Shown here in pieces: positions 25,162 through 33,718 of a stretch of 52,583 bases of DNA. The stretch lies in NCBI GenBank assembly GCA_002083365.1, contig LVWS01000001.1, positions 1 to 52,583 of the forward strand, in the 5' to 3' direction. How positions within the stretch are numbered: position 1 is the stretch's first letter; every line of letters starts with the position of its first letter. Below the pieces are notes generated by a model. That model made no database searches. It worked only from the letters and a program-made list of their open reading frames with translations, and was not told the origin of the DNA. This stretch comes from Nitrospira sp. SG-bin1 (GTDB taxonomy: Bacteria; Nitrospirota; Nitrospiria; Nitrospirales; Nitrospiraceae). The translations under genes and the position numbers were made by a program.

Positions 25162-27501
25162 ATGGCAAAAAATCTGATTATCGTTGAGTCGCCGACGAAG
25201 GCGAAGACGATTACGAAATATCTGGGTCGCGGCTATACCGTCATGGCGTCGGTGGGGCATGTCAAGGATCTTCCGACCAGCAAACTGGGCGTGGATCTCG
25301 AGAATGACTTTGAACCGCAGTACGTCACCATCAAGGGCAAGTCGAAGGTCCTGGCCGAGATCAAGAAGAAGGCGGAGGAAGCCGACAAGGTGTTTCTGGC
25401 GCCGGACCCCGATCGTGAAGGAGAAGCGATCGCCTGGCACATCGAGCAGGAGTTGCTCGGCAAATCGAAGAAGAAAAAGAAAGACGGAAAGATTTTTCGG
25501 GTCCTCTTCAACGAAATCACCGAATCAGCGATCAAGCGCGCGCTCCAATCGCCGGGCGAGATCGACATGAAGCTCGTCAACGCCCAGCAGGCCCGCCGCG
25601 TGCTGGATCGCATCGTCGGATATCAAGGCAGTCAGCTGCTCTGGAACAAGGTTCGACGCGGGCTCAGCATGGGGCGGGTGCAGTCGGTGGCCATGCGGCT
25701 GATTTGCGAGCGGGAGGCGGAGCGGGATGCGTTCCGAGCCGAGGAGTATTGGTCGATCACCGCGCTGCTGGCTGGCGCCAATCCCCCGTCATTCGAGGCG
25801 AAGCTCCACAGCATCAACGATGAAGAGGCCTCGATCGAGAACGCCGAGCAAGCCGGCCGCATCGTCGGCGAGATTCAAGGGAAGACCTTCGTCGTCCAAT
25901 CGATCGAGCGGCGGGAAAAGAAACGGAATCCCGTCGCGCCGTTCATCACGAGCCGGTTGCAACAGGAAGCGTCGCGCAAGCTGCACTTCTCGCCGAAAAA
26001 AACCATGACACTCGCGCAGCAGTTGTATGAAGGGATCGAAATCGGCGCCGAAGGAGCGACGGGTCTGATCACCTATATGAGAACCGACTCGCCCCGCATC
26101 TCCAACGAAGCGATGGCCGACGCGCGCGAGGTGATCCATGCTCGATTCGGGGCCGATTATCTTCCCGCCACGCCGAACGTGTACAAGACCGCGAAGGCCG
26201 CGCAGGAAGCGCACGAGGCGATCAGGCCGACGTCAGCGAGCCGGGACCCGGAGTCCATTCGCCAGTACTTGGACCATGATCAGTACAATCTCTACAAGCT
26301 GATCTGGAATCGGTTCATCGCGTCGCAGATGGTGCCGGCCATTTTGGACGTCACCCGCATCGATTCGGCCCCCGTCGAGACCAAGAATCGGTATCTCTTC
26401 CGTTCGACCGGAACGGTCGTGAAGTTTCCGGGCCATACGATCGTGTATCTGGAAGGATTCGACAAAGAATCGCCCTCGCAGAAGCCGAAGGCCGACCAGG
26501 AGGCGGAGGACGAAGAACGTCAGCTTCCGACCCTGTCCGAAGGAGAACGGCTGCGACTGGTCGAGCAGGAAGGGCAGACGGTCCCGGGAATGTTGTCAAA
26601 ACAACACTTCACGCAGCCGCCGCCACGGTATAACGAAGCGCTCTTGATCAAAGAACTGGAGGAAAAAGGCATCGGGCGACCGTCCACCTACGCGGCCATC
26701 ATCTCCACGATCCAAGACCGGAAGTATGTCGAAAAGACCGAGGGGCGCTTGGTGCCGACGGAAACCGGGAAAACCGTCAACGAGTTTTTACTGAAGGGCT
26801 TCCCTGCGCTCATCAACGTCGATTTCACCTCGCAACTCGAAGAACAGCTCGACCAAGTCGAAGAGGGGAATAAGCAGTGGGTTACGGCGGTACGCGACTT
26901 TTACACACCCTTCACGCGGGAAATGGAACGGGCGAAGACCATTCCGGGTCCCAAGGACATTGTCGAACCGCCGACCGATATCCCGTGCGAGAAATGCGGC
27001 CGGATGATGGAGATCAAGTGGGGCCGGAATGGGAAGTTTCTGGCCTGTCCGGCGTACAAGGATGATCCGCCCTGCAAGAACACCCAAAACTTCGAGCGGC
27101 TGCCGGACGGCACCATCAAGATTGTGCCCAAGCAGGAACTCACCACCGATCAAGTCTGCGATAAATGCGGAAGCCCGATGGTGGTGAAGACGGGGCGGTT
27201 CGGCAAATTCATCGCCTGTTCCGCCTATCCTCAGTGCAAGACGACGAAGCCGCTGGCGCTGGGCGTCAAATGTCCGCAGCCTGATTGCGGCGGCGATCTC
27301 GTGCAGAAACGGACGAAGAAGGGACGCTCATTTTTTGCCTGCAGCAACTATCCCAAATGTGAATATGCCTTATGGGATCGTCCCGTGCCGAAGGTCTGTC
27401 CCACGTGCCAGGCCCCGTTCCTCGTCGAAAAAATCAGTAAGCAAGACGGCCGCAGCGTCCAATGCCGCAACCAAGATTGCGGCTACCGCGAGGCGGGATA
27501 A
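25162..27501 (+). CDS. topA: DNA topoisomerase I
   Basis: Type IA topoisomerase that relaxes negative supercoils. In its 779 residues the Toprim domain opens with MAKNLIIVESPTKAKTI and contains the DPDREGEAIAWH acidic motif. The catalytic tyrosine is in GLITYMRTDSPRIS near residue 305. The C-terminus carries four zinc-ribbon-like units (CEKCG...C, CDKCG...C, CPQPDC...C, CPTC...C) after residue 610, with aromatic/Gly-Lys-Phe cores (NGKFLAC, FGKFIAC). A basic KSKKKKKDGK insert near residue 110 is typical of several phyla. Confidence 0.97.
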   Translation: MAKNLIIVESPTKAKTITKYLGRGYTVMASVGHVKDLPTSKLGVDLENDFEPQYVTIKGKSKVLAEIKKKAEEADKVFLAPDPDREGEAIAWHIEQELLGKSKKKKKDGKIFRVLFNEITESAIKRALQSPGEIDMKLVNAQQARRVLDRIVGYQGSQLLWNKVRRGLSMGRVQSVAMRLICEREAERDAFRAEEYWSITALLAGANPPSFEAKLHSINDEEASIENAEQAGRIVGEIQGKTFVVQSIERREKKRNPVAPFITSRLQQEASRKLHFSPKKTMTLAQQLYEGIEIGAEGATGLITYMRTDSPRISNEAMADAREVIHARFGADYLPATPNVYKTAKAAQEAHEAIRPTSASRDPESIRQYLDHDQYNLYKLIWNRFIASQMVPAILDVTRIDSAPVETKNRYLFRSTGTVVKFPGHTIVYLEGFDKESPSQKPKADQEAEDEERQLPTLSEGERLRLVEQEGQTVPGMLSKQHFTQPPPRYNEALLIKELEEKGIGRPSTYAAIISTIQDRKYVEKTEGRLVPTETGKTVNEFLLKGFPALINVDFTSQLEEQLDQVEEGNKQWVTAVRDFYTPFTREMERAKTIPGPKDIVEPPTDIPCEKCGRMMEIKWGRNGKFLACPAYKDDPPCKNTQNFERLPDGTIKIVPKQELTTDQVCDKCGSPMVVKTGRFGKFIACSAYPQCKTTKPLALGVKCPQPDCGGDLVQKRTKKGRSFFACSNYPKCEYALWDRPVPKVCPTCQAPFLVEKISKQDGRSVQCRNQDCGYREAG

Positions 27502-27673
27502 CGATTCGCGGTTCTTTCCGTTCACGTCTTCACGGTTTCTCGATCGTTCTCTCCAGCTTCGCGTGATCCCTGTCTCGCATCACGTCGCGCGTCTTCCCGG
27601 TGACATGTGTATACTGCTACATGCCTTCCGGTTCCATTGAGCCATCACGTCTGTCAAAGGGACTGTCCGACTC

Positions 27674-28279
27674 ATGAAGCACATGAGCCGGGTCTGTGCT
27701 GCGATCCTCCTCGGTGCAGGATTGGTGTGGTCAACGCCAGTTTCCGCGGAGGAACCACCCTCTACGTGGGTCGGGAAACAGACCGTCGGCGTCGTGGTCG
27801 GCGGCATGGTGCCGGTTCGAGTGATGGAGGGGCAGTCATCGAAGCTGAACGGCGTGGCCGTGCATCCCACGTGGCAGATCGGCTTGACCGATCCCATTGG
27901 CGATGGGTGGTGGCGTGGTGCGGTCGCCTTGGGTGTTGAAGCCGCCTTCTTAGGGATCACGGAACCGACCGGCGCCTATGGCGTGGGTGTCACACCGAAG
28001 GCGGTCTATACGCTCACCTCGTTCGGTCGTTTGAAGCCTTATCTCGAAGGCGGCGGCGGCCCCCTCTGGACGAATTTCGACGGCCGCCTTCCCGAACAAG
28101 GATCGGATTTCAACTTTCTGGTCTGGGGCGGGACGGGCGCGACCTATGACCTGACGGCACGATGGATGGTGAATGCCGGAGTCCGCTTCAGCCACATTTC
28201 CAACGCCGGCAGCGAATCGCCGAATAGCGGGCTCAATTACCTGCTGCCGTTTGCCGGAATCTCCGCGAAGCTGTTTTGA
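27674..28279 (+). CDS. PagL-like lipid A 3-O-deacylase / acyloxyacyl hydrolase
   Basis: A predicted outer-membrane beta-barrel of 201 residues with a signal peptide (about residues 1-25, cleaved after VSA). Alternating aromatic strands run through the protein. The C-terminal FSHISNAGSESPNSGLN segment (about residues 172-188) matches the PagL active-site region with its His-Ser pair. PagL removes the 3-O acyl chain of lipid A and lowers membrane reactivity. The protein ends in phenylalanine (AKLF), as expected for a Bam substrate. Specificity is inferred. It stands alone after topA. Confidence 0.8.
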   Translation: MKHMSRVCAAILLGAGLVWSTPVSAEEPPSTWVGKQTVGVVVGGMVPVRVMEGQSSKLNGVAVHPTWQIGLTDPIGDGWWRGAVALGVEAAFLGITEPTGAYGVGVTPKAVYTLTSFGRLKPYLEGGGGPLWTNFDGRLPEQGSDFNFLVWGGTGATYDLTARWMVNAGVRFSHISNAGSESPNSGLNYLLPFAGISAKLF

Positions 28280-28866
28280 ATGCCGTGGCAGAAGACATAC
28301 CTCCCGCCCATTGACCTCTTCGACTCACCCGGCGGTGATACCCTTGTATTCGTTCTGATTCACCAGTTGAAGAAACAGATACAGCATAGCCTGCTGCCGG
28401 CCGGGTGCGATCCAGCGGTTTGACTACCTTCGCCTCAATCCATCCCCTAATCCCCCAAGAAATCTTCACGATCACCGGGTGCTGATCGAAGAGCGCCGGT
28501 CTGTTCGCTCGGCAAGCTGGTGGTCCGGAAGTTGCTCGTTGATAGTGCTGTGAGGTCTTCGATGATGCGGCTGCTCTTACATAAGCTTGGACATCTCATG
28601 GTTCTTGGCGTGAGAACAATGGTCCAAATTGGAATGACCGTGTTTCTGACAAAACAATTGATCCTGCGAGACTGGTTCGAGAAGTCGATCTCGTAGAGTC
28701 ACTACTCATGCTGACTCCATTTTCTGCGCCTTTGGGGGGACCGATGCCGCCTTCGCCGCTGCGTCCGGCAAGTCGGCCGTTGCGGAATCAACGAGGCCGC
28801 GGACCTGATTACGTTGAAGCAGGTGGGGGTTTCGACCCCTATAGATCAAATTGGGGCAGAGAACTA
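28280..28866. other. Decayed intergenic stretch after the PagL-like gene
   Basis: No intact gene. A reverse-strand frame at 28325-28423 reads 32 residues (IAPGRQQAMLYLFLQLVNQN is within it) that look protein-like but have no start; this may be the tail of a lost gene. The remainder shows nothing I can assign. Confidence 0.4.
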
Positions 28867-29204
28867 TTATAGCCCGAGCCAGTGCCGCAAGGCTCCATCG
28901 AGTCTTTCTCGATCAGCAGCCGTGAGATGACCAAGCGACGGTTGATGCGGGTCTTGTCGAGCGTAAGTAGTTCTCGCTTGACGGCGCTTGGAAACAGGAG
29001 CCCAGCGGTTTTTCAATCAGCTAGGGCAAATTCGCCGGGTTGTAGCTGATCAAGTTGGGATTCAGCGGAAGGAGCAAGAGGTCAACTGATGGATGAGGGG
29101 GCACTGACGACAACAGCCGGCCGTTGCTTAAATCCCGTAAGATCCGAGAACGGCAAGATGGCCAGAGCGACATCACCTCGGTCATAACTTGTCGTATTCG
29201 GCAT
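28867..29204 (-). pseudogene. Decayed MazF/PemK-family toxin gene
   Basis: The ATG at 29204 opens a frame reading MPNTTSYDRGDVALAILPF, then TGFKQRPAVVVS, which is the N-terminal barrel of MazF/PemK endoribonucleases. It hits a stop at 29082. Further stretches in other frames continue the same family: DLLLLPLNPNLISYNPANLP, then AGLLFPSAVK...LTLDKTRINRR, then HLTAADRERLDGALRHWLGL ending at 28867. The total span fits a full-length toxin of about 112 residues, broken by several frameshifts and stops. Its start overlaps the 3' end of the antitoxin remnant, the usual order. Confidence 0.85.
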
Positions 29205-29387
29205 CGCGCGGATTATTCCAAATTTGGGTGAGGCTGGGTAATGAGGCAAGAGAGACGTCGGTCTTGAGCGCCATCAGCTCCTCTTGGGAATCCGGGATGA
29301 CGACTTCAACCGGCGTATTTGCAGAAACGACACTGGTTCATCGAGAACCACTTTTTCCCCATCGTAGTGAGCCGGGACGTGCCGCAT
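29182..29387 (-). pseudogene. Frameshifted antitoxin gene of the MazF-like pair
   Basis: The ATG at 29387 follows CAGGAGAAACC and reads MRHVPAHYDGEKVVLDEPVS, a typical antitoxin N-terminus. A frameshift near 29327 moves the reading to NTPVEVVIPDSQEELMALK...LASLPSLTQIWNNPRDAEYDKL, which ends at 29182. The span is 206 bases, not a multiple of three, as expected for one net shift. The C-terminal NPRDAEYD-type tail is common in antitoxins that neutralise MazF or PIN toxins. It lies directly upstream of the toxin remnant. Confidence 0.82.
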
Positions 29388-29638
29388 GGTTTCTCCTGTT
29401 CTTTTGCGCGGGCGATGAGGGTTGAGCTGATTCTATTGGCGCTCGTGAAACCTGTCAACTTGAGCTTGACTTATCAGCGCGGCTCTTCGATCAGGATCCT
29501 CTCTCAGCGCTCAGCATTTCCCGCGAAATTCCCCCGCGCCCCGTTTATCCTCGCCTCGCTCATGTGCCTCAGCGCCGCCGTGATCGTGTGGAGTACGACG
29601 AAAGCGGGGTACTCATGGGGGTCCTGATAGAAGGTGGA
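29388..29638. other. Intergenic region upstream of brnT
   Basis: No gene recognised. It carries the region upstream of the dead antitoxin (leftward) and of brnT (rightward). Confidence 0.5.
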
Positions 29639-29667
29639 TTGTATTAAGACATCCATTACTGTATATA
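29639..29667 (+). promoter_or_regulatory. Putative brnTA promoter
   Basis: TTGTAT (29639-29644) and TATATA (29662-29667) are separated by exactly 17 bases. The expected transcription start, six to eight bases after the -10 box, is at or next to the GTG start of brnT at 29675. In known brnTA systems BrnA represses this promoter. Confidence 0.5.
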
Positions 29668-29674
29668 CGTCTGG

Positions 29675-29965
29675 GTGTTTACATGGGATGTTGCGAAGGC
29701 GATCGCCAATTTTGAGAAACATGGCGTGTCGTTTGAAGAAGCGGCAACTGTCTTTGGCGATGTTAACGGGCTCGACTGGGACGATCCTGCCCATTCAGCC
29801 CAAGAGCGTCGATTCAAGCGACTTGGTCAATCGGTAAGTGATCGACTCTTGCTCGTGGTGTATACCGTACGGGGGGTGGGACATGAAAAAGAAACATTCC
29901 GGATCATCAGCGCGCGGCCGGCGAGCCGGCGGGAACGCGAAGCCTATACCCGACTCACAGATTGA
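29675..29965 (+). CDS. brnT: BrnT family toxin (ribonuclease)
   Basis: A 96-residue toxin of the RelE-like BrnT family. The N-terminal FTWDVAKAIANFEKHGVSFEEA and central DPAHSAQERRFKRLGQSVSDRLLLVVYTVRG match the family pattern; members cleave RNA. The ISARPASRREREAYTR C-terminus is also typical. The best start is GTG at 29675: it fits the conserved N-terminus, no ATG lies upstream in frame, and no ribosome binding site is visible. The antitoxin gene overlaps its 3' end by 83 bases. Confidence 0.88.
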   Translation: MFTWDVAKAIANFEKHGVSFEEAATVFGDVNGLDWDDPAHSAQERRFKRLGQSVSDRLLLVVYTVRGVGHEKETFRIISARPASRREREAYTRLTD

Positions 29966-30176
29966 TTTCTCGGATATCCCGGAGTCGACGGCCGAAGAAC
30001 TTCGACGCGCGCGCCGGGTGGGAAGACCGTCCAGCGGAATGGCGAAACAGCTGATCGCCATCCGCCTCTCGCCACGGCTCTTGAGTCAGTTGCGAAAAAT
30101 GGCTGCTAAACGTGGAAAGCCTTACCAGACACTCATTCACGAATTATTGGAAAAAGCAGCAGCCCACGCGGCATAA
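29883..30176 (+). CDS. brnA: BrnA family antitoxin
   Basis: A 97-residue antitoxin. The N-terminus is basic and probably disordered (KKKHSGSSARGRRAGG). The IDFSDIPE motif around residue 28 is seen in BrnA proteins. The C-terminal half (LIAIRLSPRLLSQLRKMAAK, then YQTLIHELL) is the ribbon-helix-helix DNA-binding domain. ATG 29883 is chosen; the frame is open upstream inside brnT, but MKKKHSG fits the family. It neutralises BrnT and is expected to repress the operon. Confidence 0.85.
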   Translation: MKKKHSGSSARGRRAGGNAKPIPDSQIDFSDIPESTAEELRRARRVGRPSSGMAKQLIAIRLSPRLLSQLRKMAAKRGKPYQTLIHELLEKAAAHAA

Positions 30177-30182
30177 GGATTC

Positions 30183-30383
30183 ATGATTCAAATCCAGAAG
30201 CTCATCGCGGCTCGCGGCCTCAAACAGAAGGCTGCCGCCAAGACGCTAGGCGTGACGCAGCCTCGAGTCAGCGATCTCCTCCGTGGGCGTATTGATCTCT
30301 TCAGTACTGATGCGCTTATCGACATGCTAGCTCGACTTGGCGCGAGGGTTCGTCTGACCGTTAAGGTTCGCCGTGCGGCTTGA
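30183..30383 (+). CDS. XRE-type helix-turn-helix protein linked to brnTA
   Basis: A 66-residue protein that is almost entirely one DNA-binding domain: LIAARGLKQKAAAKTLGVTQPRVSDLLRG is the helix-turn-helix. The C-terminal LGARVRLTVKVRRA strand is typical of HigA-2/HTH_37 antitoxin-type regulators. It starts six bases after brnA, so it probably belongs to the same operon as a third, regulatory gene. It could instead be the orphaned antitoxin of a lost RelE/HigB pair. Confidence 0.82.
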   Translation: MIQIQKLIAARGLKQKAAAKTLGVTQPRVSDLLRGRIDLFSTDALIDMLARLGARVRLTVKVRRAA

Positions 30384-30467
30384 GGTGTTTCTTGCAACAA
30401 AGTGATTGTGGAATCTATTCCGTGACAGACCTCAAACATTCCAGGCTCTAGTAATGGAGCGGGTGCC

Positions 30468-31016
30468 GTGAAGATTTCTCCTCCGCTTGTTTTTCTCCAA
30501 CTCATTCTCGCTATATTTACTCCCGATCTAAAAATGGCTATTTCATCCGATTGCCAATTCATGGAAGATTTTTTGAACCCACCGACAGTCCTCCCCCCCG
30601 CGGATTTACCATCTGAAAACAATCCAGGAACGTCTTTACCGACAGAAACAGTTCTAGGGGAGGTGCTTAGCGTTGATGTCGTCAAGGGCACTATTCACCT
30701 TAAGCTTATGAGATTGAAAACTGTCAATCGAGCAGGATCTCTTTTCCTAGCTGGTATGAATCCGACCACCATCACATTTGTTACGTCCTCGGTCCGACCG
30801 CTAAACGTGGTTACTCTTTATATCTCTGCAGACATAGGCCGATGGAAAGCCCTGAGACCCGGCGACGTAGCCGTGATACTTGTAAACGAGGAAACCACTC
30901 CGGAAAATCATTATGGTACAGGTAGGAAAATCGTTTTAGACGTTCGCATCCTTACGCCAGGGCATCTCACATCGTGTCTCCAAGCTAAGGGACTTGGCAT
31001 CTTTGACGAAGACTAA
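30468..31016 (+). CDS. Hypothetical exported protein
   Basis: No family recognised. From GTG 30468 it has 182 residues with a hydrophobic N-terminus (ISPPLVFLQLILAIFTPDLKM) that could be a signal peptide or anchor. A proline-rich linker (about residues 37-57) and a compact beta-rich part (VLGEVLSVDVVKGTIHLKL onwards) resembling an OB-like fold follow. Base composition is visibly more AT-rich than the surrounding housekeeping genes, which suggests transfer. It stands alone in the accessory patch. Confidence 0.5.
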   Translation: MKISPPLVFLQLILAIFTPDLKMAISSDCQFMEDFLNPPTVLPPADLPSENNPGTSLPTETVLGEVLSVDVVKGTIHLKLMRLKTVNRAGSLFLAGMNPTTITFVTSSVRPLNVVTLYISADIGRWKALRPGDVAVILVNEETTPENHYGTGRKIVLDVRILTPGHLTSCLQAKGLGIFDED

Positions 31017-31400
31017 TGAGACCTTAGCCTCTCAGATAAAACAAGGTGTACCGGAGTCTTTTCTGTGACCTGAGGCTGCCGTGCGCCCCTGTTGCAGCAG
31101 GAGTCAGACTAAGGGGCAAGCTGCATAACGCCTTGTCCTTTGCGTATGCTGCCTTGGTGATGTGGTTGCGTCCTTTGTAGGAGAAAGGGCCATCAGTTTC
31201 CTCTGAGCCCGCTATCGCCGAAATGAACCGACCCTCGGTTGTGTCGTCCGCGCGTTGTCTGCAACATTGAGCGAAAGATGAGCAAAGAGGCATGGTTCTG
31301 TTCGTGAGCGCCAAATGGTGACGATCACCTAATGGTTGTCAGTGTAGTGGCTGGTGAGAGGAAATATATGTTCGAAACGAAGCCGGATGTGTTGCCTGAC
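31017..31400. other. Intergenic stretch with no supported gene
   Basis: A reverse-strand frame (31024-31314, 96 residues) reads a fragment such as GRNHITKAAYAKDKALCSLP. It looks protein-like but matches no family I know and has no clear ribosome binding site. Treated as unassigned. Confidence 0.3.
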
Positions 31401-31449
31401 TTGACAGCCTGGCGGATGGTTGCCATGCTGTTGTTGAATATTTCAACAA
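31401..31449 (+). promoter_or_regulatory. Promoter and palindromic operator of the vapBC locus
   Basis: A consensus TTGACA at 31401-31406 is followed, with 17-base spacing, by a poor -10 (CATGCT) preceded by TGC. Just downstream is a perfect inverted repeat, TTGTTGAA (31431-31438) / TTCAACAA (31442-31449), separated by TAT. It is well placed for autorepression by the VapB-type antitoxin that starts at 31463. Confidence 0.55.
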
Positions 31450-31462
31450 TGAGGGTGTCGCG

Positions 31463-31696
31463 ATGGCCACCGTAAACTTTAGTGTTCCGGCCGATGTGAA
31501 GGAGGCGTTCGATAAGGCGTTTCGACGGCAGAATAAGAGCGCGGTGTTGACCGACCTTATGCGTCAGGCTGTAGAGGAGCGACGGCGGAGTCATCGTCGA
31601 GCGAAAGCTGTCGAACAGTTGTTAGCATTGCGAAAACGGACGCGGAGCGTCACGGATAAGGCCATTCGAACCGCTCGGAGACGCGGAAGACCGTGA
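31463..31696 (+). CDS. vapB: VapB-type ribbon-helix-helix antitoxin
   Basis: A 77-residue basic protein. The N-terminal ATVNFSVPADVKEAFDKAF is a ribbon-helix-helix strand-helix start, and the C-terminus is arginine-rich (RTARRRGRP). Its stop overlaps the start of the PIN toxin gene (GTGA), the usual antitoxin-toxin coupling. The palindrome upstream is a likely operator. Confidence 0.8.
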   Translation: MATVNFSVPADVKEAFDKAFRRQNKSAVLTDLMRQAVEERRRSHRRAKAVEQLLALRKRTRSVTDKAIRTARRRGRP

Positions 31697-32127
31697 CAAC
31701 GGTCGTGCTTGATGCGAGCGTGATCATCAAATGGGTCTTTGCCGATCGCGCTGACGAGTCCCACTCCTTCCAGGCTCTCCAAATTCTTCGGGCGATCAAC
31801 GAGTCTCACATCCGTGTCCTTCAACCACCGCACTGGTTGGCTGAGGCGGCTGCAGTCATTACACGCTTGGATTCCCGGCGGGCACGCCAAGCTGTGTCGC
31901 TCTTGTATGCCCTCGAATTGCCCATCCTGGTGGACGTGGAGGTGTATCAAAAGGCTTGCGGTCTCTCAGCCTCGCTGGGGCAGCATGTCTTCGATACGCT
32001 GTATCACGCCGTGGCGCTAAACGAATCCGGCGCGATGTTGGTTACCGCTGACGAACGATATTGCCGATCGGCTCACCGAGTCGGTCAGATCATCAAATTG
32101 AAAGACTTCGACGTGGTCGCCTCATGA
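31693..32127 (+). CDS. vapC: PIN-domain ribonuclease toxin
   Basis: A 144-residue PIN-domain toxin. The acidic active-site residues are visible in VVLDASVIIKWVF (first Asp), EAAAVITR (Glu) and VFDTLYHAVAL (Asp), with a final LVTADERY. VapC toxins cleave tRNA or rRNA; the target here is unknown. It begins with GTG overlapping the vapB stop. Confidence 0.87.
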   Translation: MTTVVLDASVIIKWVFADRADESHSFQALQILRAINESHIRVLQPPHWLAEAAAVITRLDSRRARQAVSLLYALELPILVDVEVYQKACGLSASLGQHVFDTLYHAVALNESGAMLVTADERYCRSAHRVGQIIKLKDFDVVAS

Positions 32128-32241
32128 CAACGCATTCTCAGTAGACTGGCCTCGCGCATTGTTCAAGCTCGTAAACGGCTGGCTGTTGCTCCTCGTTCGT
32201 GCATTGGAATGGGGAGAGGAATTAGTGAGTCGCCACACTTT

Positions 32242-33564
32242 TTAGGAAGCTGCGAGCACTCCGGCGATACAACCGGTCAGCAACGTCGTCAAATAAGCGG
32301 TCCACAACGCGCGCAGCCCCAAGAGCGAGATGTCTTTTGCCCGATGCGGCACCAAGGCGGAGATGCCGCCGACAAAGATGCCCATACTCGCCACATGCAC
32401 GAATCCGCAGAGGGCGTAGGTCATGGCCGTGAGGGACCGTGGGGAGAGCGGCGGCGAAGATGCGGATTGCGCGGCGGCCAACTTGAAATAGGCCGCCACT
32501 TCCGTCTCGATAAACCGCGACCCCAGTAAGTCCGCGCCGAGCTGCCATTCCTCAGGACGGAGACCGAGAAGAACGGCGAACGGCCAGGTCAGCCAGGCGA
32601 GGACCCGTGTGACGGAGAGCGGCACTCCACCGATCGCAGGAAGCTGTGCCAGCGTCAAATCGACCAACGCTTCCACTCCAAGAAATACGATCAGCAACGA
32701 AGCGATGCCAACGGCCATTTTCATGCCCTGCCCCGCCCCATCGATCAGGGCGACAATGAGGTTGGAGGGCGGCGGAATTGCTTCACCGTCGGATGAAGGG
32801 GATAGGTTCCGCTCGGTGGGCACAGCAGGCACGCCGCCCAGCGTCACAGGCTGTCCATCTTCGGGCCACGTGAGCTTACTGATGAGTACCGCGCAAGGAA
32901 TAGAAATCACCGACGCGGAAATCAAATGCCCGGCGATCTGAGGCACTGTATGTTGCAGAGCCGACACGTAGATGCCCATGACCGTGCTCGCCACGGTCGC
33001 CATCATGCACGTCAGCACCAAGAGCAGTTCCGACCGCGTCATGGCCGTGAGGTAGGGACGAACGATCAAGCCCGCCTCGATGCCGACGAAGATATTCGCC
33101 GCGCCGGACAGAGACTCGGCCCCCGATAAGCCCATGGTCCGGTAAAAAAGCCTGGCAAACAGACCCACGATCGCTTGCATGACGCCTACATAGTAGAGAC
33201 CCGCCATCAAGGCGGCAAAGAACACGACCGCCGGCAGCGCTTGCGCCGCCAAGATAAACCCGATCGAGACTGTCCCATCCGGCAACGTCTGGCCGGGACC
33301 AAGTGCGAGAGGCCCAAGCAGAAACACCGTGCCCTTTTGCGAGGCGGTGAGCACGGCGACCACGAGATCGTTGATCATGCTCCAGAGCCAGCGGGAGCCC
33401 GGAAACCAAAAGGACACGATCCCGAGTCCCCAGGCCAAGACGGCGCTGCCCCCAATGGTCGTCCAATTCGGCCGATTGCGTTTTCCCGTTGCCCAGGCCA
33501 GTAATGCGATCGTCACGAAACCGACACAGGCCAGCAGGCGATACGGCCATTCCTCCACCGTCAT
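32242..33564 (-). CDS. Concentrative nucleoside transporter (CNT family)
   Basis: A 440-residue membrane protein that imports nucleosides with H+ or Na+. ATG 33564 is chosen because AAGGAGG lies just upstream; the open frame extends a further 34 codons. About ten hydrophobic helices are seen. CNT features include GLSGAESLSGAANIFVGIEA near residue 155 and the C-terminal MTYALCGFVHVASMGIFVGG. It is on the opposite strand to its toxin-antitoxin neighbours. Substrate preference cannot be read from the sequence. Confidence 0.9.
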   Translation of the reverse strand: MTVEEWPYRLLACVGFVTIALLAWATGKRNRPNWTTIGGSAVLAWGLGIVSFWFPGSRWLWSMINDLVVAVLTASQKGTVFLLGPLALGPGQTLPDGTVSIGFILAAQALPAVVFFAALMAGLYYVGVMQAIVGLFARLFYRTMGLSGAESLSGAANIFVGIEAGLIVRPYLTAMTRSELLLVLTCMMATVASTVMGIYVSALQHTVPQIAGHLISASVISIPCAVLISKLTWPEDGQPVTLGGVPAVPTERNLSPSSDGEAIPPPSNLIVALIDGAGQGMKMAVGIASLLIVFLGVEALVDLTLAQLPAIGGVPLSVTRVLAWLTWPFAVLLGLRPEEWQLGADLLGSRFIETEVAAYFKLAAAQSASSPPLSPRSLTAMTYALCGFVHVASMGIFVGGISALVPHRAKDISLLGLRALWTAYLTTLLTGCIAGVLAAS

Positions 33565-33718
33565 GTCCTCCTTCCGATGAAAGCCCGGCGGGAGGCTACG
33601 CCGAGGGTCGGCTGCCGTCAAGAAATAAAATAGGGGCGTACGCTGGTCCAGCAATATAGATTGCACAACTTGGTGAAGCTCAGTGTGCTTCCACCTGTCT
33701 CATTGCAAGAATCCACCG

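Noticed and set aside
28820..28860. GGTTTCGACCCC stretch resembling a tRNA T-arm
   Set aside because: No matching acceptor, D or anticodon arms; no tRNA gene is supported in the window.
31024..31314. Reverse frame with protein-like GRNHITKAAYAKDKAL stretch
   Set aside because: No start context and no recognised family; noted as possible remnant only.
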